The position numbers were made by a program, and so were the translations under genes. DNA of 64,000 bases from Nymphaea colorata (Eukaryota; Streptophyta; Magnoliopsida; Nymphaeales; Nymphaeaceae), in contig NC_045149.1 of assembly GCF_008831285.2 (NCBI RefSeq), positions 124,001-188,000 of the forward strand. Reading direction: 5' to 3'. The notes under the pieces were generated by a model. It was not told where the DNA came from. It made no database searches and was given only the letters and a program-made list of their open reading frames with translations. The number at the start of each line of letters is the position of its first letter. Position 1 is the stretch's first letter. Below, piece by piece: positions 55,001-64,000 of the stretch.

Positions 55001-55811
55001 AAGTTCTGAATCACGTTTGCTGCCAACGTTGATAGAACAAGATAGAGGATCACCTGATCAGTGGAACCACTCCGCACTTCTCGAAACAGGTCTTCACCCG
55101 CGAATTGAAGATCGAATGCGAGAACTGAGGTGTCATCTTCATGGAAGCAGCCTCCATAATCAAGCCATCGACGAATTCCGCCAAATGGGAGACAAGATTG
55201 GTAGAGTAGGTGATGCTGAACCTGGAAGCTCGCATGGATGCGATGAGGACCTCGCGAGCGGCGTGCCGCCTGAGCTCCAGCGCCTGCCTCAGCATCTTCT
55301 CCTCCTTGCCTCCATGTCGGGGCAGAAGCTCTTCGATGGTTGGACGTCTGGACAGGGAAATCGAGCCCGGAAACACGGGTGCCCTCGACTCGTCGTCCCC
55401 ACCAAGGGCTAAACGAAGTCCTTCTTCATCAATTCTGTCTTTGTTGTTGATGCTTGTGATAGAACCGCCTCCATCTTGGTCTTCTTCTCTTGCGGCTTCT
55501 GGAAGCGAAAGCGGGTCGAGCAGCACAGCCAACGACCTCGAGTTCTGCTTCCTGAGAAGAGCCGCCGATTCGTCATCGCCAGTGATTCGAGCTTCGAGCT
55601 GAGAGTCGAAATCGGAGTCACGACGGCACAGCAACGACGACGATGCACGAGAACGAGGGGTGTTGGTGAATGATGATAGCTGGAGCAGCTTGAGGTTGAG
55701 ATTGAAGGCAGGGCTCCGTCTCGTGAGGATAGAAGATGATGGTAGCTGAGGGAAGAACAAGACTTCGGCCCAGTGGCTTGCATGTAGGACGTCTGTGGCA
55801 GCCATTGCCAA
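52047..55811 (-). CDS. MTERF2: mTERF2-type organellar transcription termination factor, six exons, two apparent frameshifts
   Basis: mTERF proteins are helical-repeat nucleic-acid-binding proteins of plastids and mitochondria; the Arabidopsis homologue I compare to is EMB2219. Exons: 55054-55811, 54504-54905, 53553-53768, 53074-53181, 52450-52724, 52047-52308, all GT-AG and in phase at junctions. Exon 1 starts MAMAATDVLHASHW with a Ser-rich putative transit peptide and carries RRPTIEELLPRHGGKEE and LRQALELRRHAAREVL. Repeats include GVKRDWMGFVIGRCPQIL, DFGTMVFDYPKALGF, LLAFKPQLMGCSIEETWKPL, VRFPALLTYSLYKKIRP and PRFFSYSLEGRIIPRHK. In exon 2 the frame shifts near 54755 (between VVLTRA and SSLHELND, with a few bases fewer than expected); in exon 5 one base is missing near 52543 (DFPMLL then KYNLDVLRPKYRYL in the next frame). 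Either a recent pseudogene or sequence error; the rest is very well conserved. Confidence 0.88.
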
Positions 55812-57174
55812 CCGAAAGTTTCATCAAAAAGGTTGTCGTGATACTCTTCAAGCGATTCGACATCCCCAGCTTTACGCTTTCGGGGAAGTGAGAAAAATAT
55901 CTGAAGATCACCAATGTTCACGGGTCGAACTTATTTGATGATCAATTAAAAGTTGGATCCTGCATTTCTCTGGTTTAATAACGGGGATAGCGTTTCCTTT
56001 GTGCTTAAATCTGAACTCCCAATGCCTGTTTGAGTCTAGACCTGAATTATGCTTGAATCTGAGTAAAACATGAGACCATTTACATGTAAACATTCAGACA
56101 AAAGCTGATTGGATTCAGGTTTGGTTCTAAAAATCATATTTAACTTTGACTGTACTTCAAATTGATGGGACAACTAGGACCTATAAACATGTGTCTTCTA
56201 CAAAATGCAAATAATAAAGAACAGAATAAAGCTAATTCAAGTAGTTCTTCCTGTGTTGACTCTGTACTGTTGTGTCATTGTACTGTTTTGCTTTTATTGA
56301 GTCCTAGTGCAGTGTCAAGCTTCCTTTGGTCTTAATGTAGCGTCTCAAACAGACGGCTGATGGTTTTTCTTTCTGCGGTCATTTCTTGGGCCTGTCTTGA
56401 GAAATTGATAGTGCAGTTCTTTTTTATTCTCCAACTTGAGATACAAGTCGATCGGATTCGTTTCTTTTGCCTTTTTAACGCTTCTGCAAATCTCACAAGT
56501 TGTATGATCCTAAGGTTTGCAATGAAATGAACAGATGAACCAACAGTTAACCCATTTTCAACACGGTTCTCAAAGGATCACAAAACTAAATTCGTTCATA
56601 TGATTTTGAATCTGATTTACTCGTTTACGTAGTGGACACCCTCAAAAAACAGCATTTTACGAAAACAGGTTGTGTAAAAACATAGTTTTGTAGCCAGTTT
56701 TTGAAACCTAACTTGTATGTTTTGTGTGACAAGACCAAAATGATGTTTTCTATAGAAAATCCGAGATGGGTTGGGTTGTTGGGATTATTCACAAACCTAA
56801 AAAAACATTCTTATGATGAATTGAGTTTTTCACCTTGAAAATGTCGTTTAAGGGTGTCATCTTCATCTAAACACCCTTAGGACGTTTTAAATGAAACTAG
56901 TTCAGGGGAAGGGTGAAAAAAACTGAATCTGGATATGTATTCAGTATCAACCCAAAACCAATTGCGTTCACTCCTAACTCAAAGAGCACCTGTTGGTTGA
57001 GATGAAACCTTTCACGTGAAGGGTATGTCATATTAATCACCAGTTTAACTCCGAAACTTCCTTTACTAATGTTTCTTGATATGTATTTATATTGGAATAA
57101 AGCAATGTTGTCAAAGTCAGCCTCAATTGTCTACCATTTGATTCACTATCTGAAACAATGCCATTCGTCATACA
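55812..57174. other. intergenic: promoter side of mTERF2-type gene and 3' side of PAP gene
   Basis: No conserved coding segment on either strand. The missing last exon of the PAP gene was looked for here and not found. Confidence 0.5.
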
Positions 57175-60100
57175 CTATTCATTATTTATTTTTGTAATAT
57201 TGATGTAATTTGGTAAACTTGACCAGGTGGTTACAAATTCAAGTTTACCAAATGTATAGTGGGATTTTTCGGAGCTCATGCATATGCTCTGCAATCAGAA
57301 AAGCAACAATGGTGCCACTTTATTCAGCGGAAAAAGTTCTTGATTTATGTCCTTACAGAAAGATAATAATGAAACGAGAAGAGAAATGGCGATTCTAACA
57401 AGGTCACACACATACCTCGTAGGTAGGACATGTCCTTTCATAATTGTGTACATGACCATAGAAAGCAAGGTCAACCTTGTACTTTTGCCACAGCCCCTGT
57501 AGGCTCTCTCTCCCCATAGGCTCCTCAAAAGATCCTTCTTGAGCATACCATGAGTTAGAGGAATATCCCAGAACTCGATGAGCCACAAAGATGAGCCATG
57601 GCTGTTTTTGCCTATCAGCTGTTGCTAAACAGTGCTCAATAAATTTGTATTGCTCAGTGCCTGGTCTCCAGTCATGTTCCGTATCAGCTACACAGAAATG
57701 AAACATGCCATACTCGGTTGAATACCTGCACAAGCAAAATAGCTGAGGCATGTGCTGCATCATATACATGGGATAGAATGGAAATTTGAAAATGATACGC
57801 TGATCAGCATGCTAACTCCAAATTTAAATGTTAAACCATCAAGAAGCAAAAAAATAATTGATCTATGTGTGATCAGTCTTAAGCTGGTTTAGTAATTTTG
57901 AATTTTCTCAGTAAGGTTTATAGCTAGTCCATCTTGCAACATGCAGCAAAACCGTGACTTGTTTTGCAAGAACATAGATTTGGATAAAAATTAGTGGCAA
58001 AAAGTCTGCATCTACCAGAATATTTCTTTGTTCTCTGCAGGCGCATAAAACATGGTTTCAGCCAACACACCACACTCCCCACCTGAGTCCATGTTGGCGT
58101 AAAAGGACCCAGTACCTGGCCAATCGCGTTCATGGTTTCCACTGCATGAAGCAGCATGAGGTGTCATTTAGAAACAAGATGTACTTAAGGGGCTAAGCAA
58201 AACATCTAAGCATAATGACTAGCAAAGGCAACCTTGCAACCATGTACGGTACAGTTGAAGCAATTGGCTCTATCTGGGAGGTGAACTGATCCCATTGTGA
58301 CAAGTACCCAGCATAAGATAGATCACCGATATGGAAGACTATATCAATCTTTCTCAAGTCCTTGATAAGCTGATCAGTAGTGTTCAAAGAACAGGGCTGG
58401 TAATTGCTGTATTCATTGGAACCATCACGTTCTGCCTGAAAACATGACCACAGAAAAATTTTATGGAAGCCAGAGTACACATAAGTCTGGATTAAAAGTT
58501 AGAATGTATCCAGAAACTTATGACTTCATAATAGGACACTGAATAACACTTCTATTTTGCACTCAAAAGCTTGCCCAGGAAACCAACTCCAAACCTTTCC
58601 CATGTCCCCAAAAATTATAACACGCTGCACAGATTCCTGTCCAGGATAAGGAGATGCTCTAAAATGGTAAGCTTGGCTCCAAATGTATGAGTTGTTAAAT
58701 AATCTGTGACCCAGACTGTAGGTGTGTCTGTCTCAAAAAATTAGAAAAAGCAGTTGAGAACTGGAAATAGCCACAGAAAACTCCACATAATCAGTTTGAT
58801 AACATATGATCTAACGTAAGTATAGCAGAAGGAAAATGAACAGATATATTTTGTGGAAATTCAAGAGAAAATAAACGGAAGTAAATAATCTCTCGCAGCA
58901 AGTTTTTTAAAGATTGATACATTGAGTTAGGCCATAGATCTTTCAGAAAGCTTGTATGAATATAACCAGGATCACACCATCCCACTGTCCGTGTAGGGGA
59001 ACCTGCAAAATAAATGTAAAGCAAACTCTTTCAGGGCCTGGAACAATGAGAATTTGTATCTCAAAAAAAAAAGTTGTTTTATGTCATGTTAAGGTGTTAA
59101 TTATGATTAAAGAGAAGAGAAAAGAGAAAGTAAATCAGAAACATGAACAAGCTTAATCTTATCCAAAGCACCATCTTCTTAGATACCAGATTATACTGAT
59201 TATCTAGACCAGTAAATGTCATGCAATTAACTAACAATGAGCACATTTTTCACTTGTGCATGAATACCTTTCTAAATGATAGCATTTTTACAGGGTTTTC
59301 TTATGGATCAGACCATGGTGATCTGAATCTTAGTGAATCTCGGTGTACTGAAGAAAACTTGCATAAGCTCTCATTAACATATTGAAAGGATCCATGAATA
59401 GTGTCATCACTTGGCATTTTCTGATCAGAAGCTAAACATGATATTGAACATCTTGACACCAGTATCAGGCAATTAAGACCCTTGAACTGAATGCAGTTCA
59501 ATTTCTAGAGGAAAAAAGTTAAATAATCATCAGATCCTACAAAAGAATATGTAAAAAATCAAAAATCCTTTATTCTCTTAAGAAAGGTTGAATTTTTATG
59601 AACTCTTTTTAATGAGCACGAAATGGTTCATTCAATTCATTATTTATTGATCACATGCAATTAACAAAAAAATGATTTCACACAGGAACAAAGTGTAGTT
59701 TCTCTTCCTCAGGTTTCTGTGATGTAATGCTGATTCAGTGACCTTCTTGTGCTGATTACGTTGAGAAGCATAACCAGGATACCACTAACATCGAAAACAT
59801 TCATATTGTATTCTAATTTGCTTAACTATAAGTATTTACTTTGGAAGTTTAATGCTGTGTTCCAACTGCAACCAAGTGGTGACAGTAAAACTGTGATTTC
59901 ATCTGCATGGCAGAATAAATACTAGCGGATTTTGCATTTATAATGTAACATTTTTCAAACAAAACATAGAAGAAAAAATAAAATCAATATATCACATATG
60001 CTGTTACGATTGAAAGTCAAAGTTCCAGCAGGGGATTGAGTCTTTGGTCCTCCTTTTGGACCCCACGAAACAAAAGGTTCAGCTTCATGAATATCATAGC

Positions 60101-62866
60101 CACTAGTACATGTAATTGTCATCTATCAATCAAAGAGTAAGGTCAGAAAAGAATATGACACTACAAACAAAAAAAAAAACAGCATTCATAAAGATTGTTT
60201 AAACCAAGAGGTAAAAAATAAGAGTACATTAGGCAATTGAACTAACACTTCATCAGTGCTTGTGCAAATGGATTCATGTTTTTTGCACTTTGCACACGTT
60301 TGTGCATGTGGTAGGGAGATGAATATCATCAGGCTTATCAACGTGATGAACATTGAAAATTAAGTGTTTTTAACAGCAGATATTAGGACCCGTATGTGAT
60401 TTTTCATGTTTGAAGCAAGGTTGTCATTATCTCCATTGCAGCAGAGCAACATGGGAATGCTGTTAACAGCAGCAGATTATACTCCGGTATTGGTGCTCAA
60501 ACATACAGTAAGAACATAGAGTACAATTTATATAGATCCTACTTCCATGGTAGTACCCTTGAGCTGAACTGTAAAACCCAAGTTGCCATGGTGTGTATTT
60601 CAAGATAAAGTTCTTGGACTAAAATGAATACTTCCTGCCAGCAGTAGGAATTGAAGTTCGTAAACTTGATCTTACTGATAAGTGTTTCTTTTAAATTTCT
60701 TACACAAGTAGACAAGGCAAAAGAAAGTTATTTAAAAATGAAAATCAATGCTGAGATATTAGAAAAGCTAGTCAAACAATTGTCTTCCATCAAAAGGTCA
60801 TGAAACAAACCAAAAAAGAATATTCAATCCAAAATTTTAAGGGCGAAAAAAAGAAACTGAAGCAATGATGCACAGAAGGGACAATTTTTTCTTTTGCTTC
60901 TTTAGCCTTCTATCTTTTATCAGGTAGATAATAGTTATTCTGCTCGTTTTTCTTTTACCTTGGAGGCTTGCAGAGGGTTTCTTTGTAGACTTGTTTTTCT
61001 ACCATAAAAGATTAAATATGAGGCTAGTTACTTATATATGACAGAGTTATTATATCATCATTGACAGATAAGGTGAAGCAAAACATCAGGAATTTGTGCA
61101 CATACAGAAAAACACATTTAATGGTTACCATTCTCATGTCAAGTCCTAAATGATGGTTACATCACCTAGATTTACAGTAGCAAGAAACTTACTTCATTCC
61201 AGGACTTCCCTTGAGCTAGGCGTGGATAAACAGGAGCTTTTGGATTTGCAAAAGTAATTGTATTTGAGACTACAATCAGCTTCGGCTGTGGTTTAAAATC
61301 AGAACCAGAATCAAGTTTCTATTTAGATGATCCCACAGAAAGAGCAAACTCATAGCCATTGATAGCCATAACAGTAAAAAGCATAGTTGTTCCTATATTC
61401 TAAATCTAGAAATGACAAGTAGGACAGAAAACAAACCTATTGAACAAAGATACAACACTTTAATCACAAAGAAGAAAGATGAAAAGGAACATATATCTTT
61501 GTGGATGTTCAGTACAAATATTCTCTAATAGGAAGAAAATATTGCAGTATTTGCACAAAGGTTCCATACAATTAATTGGACTATATAAGATTATGAAGTT
61601 CTCAAGGGCATAGTCCTATACTAGTAAGCAGTGAAGGATGCCAATGACAACAAGATTGGGACATCATCCATGTAAAACAGGGAAATACATATTATTTGAC
61701 GGTTAGGGTTCAAAACTTTTACACTTTGTATCTCACAGCAGATTTTATGGGAATTTCTATGTAGCAGCCATTCTTCCTAAATGGCCTTGTCATGAAGGAT
61801 TATTCATCCATCTGTGGTCTATTATATTAGATAAGCCCTCAAACCTGTAGTTGATAATGAATGTGTGCCTTCACTTCATGTCAAATATTCCTTATAAGCA
61901 AATAGTTAAATTTATTGATTAATAACAAATTTTACCTAATAAAGGATTTACAACACACTGTCCTAACAAGGATGAGGGGTTGTGTTTCCACAAAAGGCAA
62001 AACAAGGAACAAAAATACTTATATAATGAACCCAAACCAGATATACTGCTAACATGGAACACAGCCCAACATTATTCATAAACATGCTGACCATTAATGT
62101 GGTTTTACTTGAGCATTTTTGACAGGACAGATCAGTATGTCACTTAAGCATACCTTCAAGTACAAGAAAAACATGTTCACGATAGAGAAGTGAAGTTATA
62201 AAACAAATAAATAGAAAATCAAGAACCGTTGGTGGACAAGGACATACTTTTGACATACCTCCTGAGAATAATGCAAAAGAAAAGTCAGCCCTATGGTTGA
62301 TCAGTAGAAGTTTCAAAACCCCTTTCCCTGTATTTGTGTAGCTTGGATTTGAGTAGTTTGCATATCGATACTGCAAATAAATAAATGACTTATGAATATA
62401 AGCAAATATTCTTCTTTTCAACTAATCATTGGACAAGCTAAGCAAAACACTCTATGCAAAATAGTTTCAAACAAACCTTAATAGGTGCAGTACACAATAA
62501 CGGAGCCTGATCTCTCTTGTTTTCAGGTTCACAAATTGCAGCACTGAAATCATGAAGAAAGCAGCTTTTCATCATATCACATGAACAGCAAATCACTTAA
62601 ATGAGCTACCACCAATCACAATCTGCTTTGCTGTTGACAAAACAGAACTTTTGGCATTTTAAAGTTATAAATGGATTGGCCATAGGTAGAACTATTTGCA
62701 CTGAACATGGTGCTAGTGTTAAAAATGGAATTATGCCAAGTATGTCAATAATATCACACAAAAACTTAAAGTACCTGAAATTCGAAGGAGAAAAAACTCC
62801 TATCCAATCATCACCTGATGCGTTAGGATAACTAAACTTCAACGTTACCCATTCCATATTTTCTCC
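57175..62866 (-). CDS. PAP27: purple acid phosphatase, PAP27 type (5' end beyond window, altered 3' end)
   Basis: Purple acid phosphatases are secreted Fe-Zn/Mn metallophosphoesterases that hydrolyse phosphate esters, including nucleotides in this subgroup. Eleven exons, all GT-AG: 62775-62866, 62477-62543, 62248-62370 (ADFSFALFSGGMSK), 61193-61285 (NPKAPVYPRLAQGKSWNE), 59996-60122 (TCTSGYDIHEAEPFVSWG), 58921-59002 (DPGYIHTSFLKDLWPN), 58595-58727 (VIIFGDMGK), 58233-58435 (FHIGDLSYAGYLSQWDQF), 58016-58141 (GNHERDWPGTGSF), 57416-57725 (FCVADTEHDW, FVAHRVLGY, YGHVHNYERTCP) and 57175-57288. All five metal-ligand motifs (GDMG, GDLSY, GNHE, VAHR, GHVH) are intact. The last exon starts normally (SICMSSEKSHYT), then departs from the family at an inverted repeat (57211-57250) and stops at 57175, losing about 80-90 usual C-terminal residues. 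The first exons lie right of 64000 or were missed. Confidence 0.9.
57211..57250. repeat. 12-bp inverted repeat at the point where PAP homology ends
   Basis: TGGTAAACTTGA and TCAAGTTTACCA with a 16-base loop. It lies exactly where the last PAP exon stops matching its family. Confidence 0.75.
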
Positions 62867-64000
62867 CTGAGGGAATCAAGCAAATTCACATCAGCGTAAG
62901 ATAGTTCAAGACTTATGCTTATGGTTAGACAAGCCATAAGTACGCGTCAACAATTTCTCACTAAAATTTGTATTCACATGTAATAACTGATAAACATGTC
63001 TAAAGGATGCATTTGACTTCAAATGACTTGTGTGTACTACTACCGCTAAGTCATCTGAGGAAATCTTTGAAGCTCAATGATTCAAGCCCTGACACTTCCC
63101 AGTCATATCCTCGTTTCTTGCCATATTTTAAGCTTGCTGGATGCTAGTGCACAAAATATGAATTCAGGAAGATGACATGTAATTTCCAAGAAAAACTATT
63201 AATAGAACTTTGAAGTTGTAATTCCTTTCCAGTCCTTTCTCACTGATTTAATATTTTGACCTTCCACTATTATTTTACTCAACAATTCTGATAGTTACAG
63301 TGCAGTTAATTTTATACAATTATGAGAAGTATGAACTGGGGATAAAGTCTGATCCATTTCAACAATATGGATCTAAAACTATTGTTACGGCATTTAAAAC
63401 TAGCGGATGATTTGAATCATGTCTACAACATGCATAAATTTGCAGGATGGATGAAAATTTATATGGTGAATGAACCAAAGCCCACAAATATCATTTTTGC
63501 CTTTTAAGCAGAAAGGTTTTTCTTAGGTATAGTATGGCAAGCTTGGAAAAAATGGGGAAAAAACGGGGAAAATTTGGTAATTCTTAAAAAATTTAAGAAA
63601 TCTTAAATATTAGGGAAAATAAAATAAATGAGACACTAATAAAACAACATAAAAAATAAACAGATAAGCAACAAATAAAAATTAGAAAAATGGAAACAAG
63701 CAGTTTCACATTAAACAAGCAAGAAAAAAAAAATCTCAAACGGGTAATTTTTGTTTTGGCATTTTTTTCGAAAAAACTGTGCTTTTTTGCTGTTTTTTCA
63801 GCGCACTTACTTTTAGTATCTCTAACGCGTTTTTGGTGACTATGCAACAAACAAAAGCATCAATTACTGGCCATCGAAAAAACCATAGAGAACATCAAAA
63901 CTTCATAGACATGAATCAGTAGATTATCAATAGAACGGAATCAGACATAGCTGCCCATAGTGAACCTAGTATACCGGCGAATCACAAATTTTATTTAGGA
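62867..64000. other. intron or upstream region of PAP gene plus dispersed repeat
   Basis: No further PAP exon recognised. 63526-63745 is a repeat shared with 18650; the rest is AT-rich. Confidence 0.5.
63526..63745. repeat. dispersed AT-rich repeat, copy 2
   Basis: Collinear with 18650-18860: GGTATAGTATGGCA, GAGACACTAATAAAACAACA, AAATGGAAACAAGCAGTTT in the same order and spacing. Confidence 0.7.

Noticed and set aside
1-64000. CRISPR arrays, operons, rRNA or tRNA genes
   Set aside because: The DNA is plant nuclear; no regularly spaced repeats of CRISPR type, no rRNA segment and no convincing tRNA cloverleaf were seen. The tRNA-Met-like words are retroelement primer sites.

Overview
The window is nuclear DNA of a flowering plant. 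It carries fragments and genes of plant-specific families (callose synthase, PARAQUAT TOLERANCE 3-like E3 ligase, DUF632/NRG2-like protein, organellar mTERF, PAP27-type purple acid phosphatase, glycine-rich RNA-binding protein), with GT-AG introns of mostly 80-1000 bp. It is also packed with plant retrotransposons using the initiator-tRNA-Met type primer site. I cannot place the species; nothing here separates eudicot from magnoliid. Family assignments rest on recalled family motifs and gene structures, not on a search.

Layout from left to right. 1-3123: right part of a decayed Ty1/copia element with its 3' LTR. 3124-5299: part of a long Ty3/gypsy (Tekay/Del-like chromovirus) LTR. 5320-6113: four exons of a callose synthase, cut off on its 5' side by that LTR. 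6114-10670: no recognised gene. 10671-12657 (minus): PQT3/RBBP6-like RING E3 ligase lacking its DWNN domain. 15434-18338 (minus): broken DUF632 gene. 19689-29678: three pieces of the same chromovirus family (gag/protease fragment; 3.28 kb LTR joined to integrase-chromodomain and gag; a second truncated LTR). 29832-32085: a 224-bp foldback, a CACTA-like element and a glycolate-oxidase fragment. 35064-35482: long polypurine minisatellite. 38418-41875: apparently complete hAT DNA transposon with a perfect 8-bp target duplication. 42480-43665: broken glycine-rich RNA-binding protein gene. 44617-48606: nearly complete copia element with both LTRs but a mutated reverse transcriptase active site. 48815-50378: LINE fragments and two MITEs. 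52047-55811 (minus): mTERF2-type gene with two apparent frameshifts. 57175-62866 (minus, open at the right edge): PAP27-type purple acid phosphatase with an altered C-terminus.

The host genes do not form a functional cluster. The region looks like a repeat-rich gene neighbourhood where several genes have been cut or degraded by insertions and small indels, while the hAT transposon stays open. The best candidates for something unusual are the intact hAT element with its dense CGATACG end arrays, the 224-bp hairpin, the purine tract, the copia element whose flanks repeat over about 80 bp, and the repeated one-base frame breaks in conserved exons. Those breaks could be real pseudogenes or an assembly-polishing problem.
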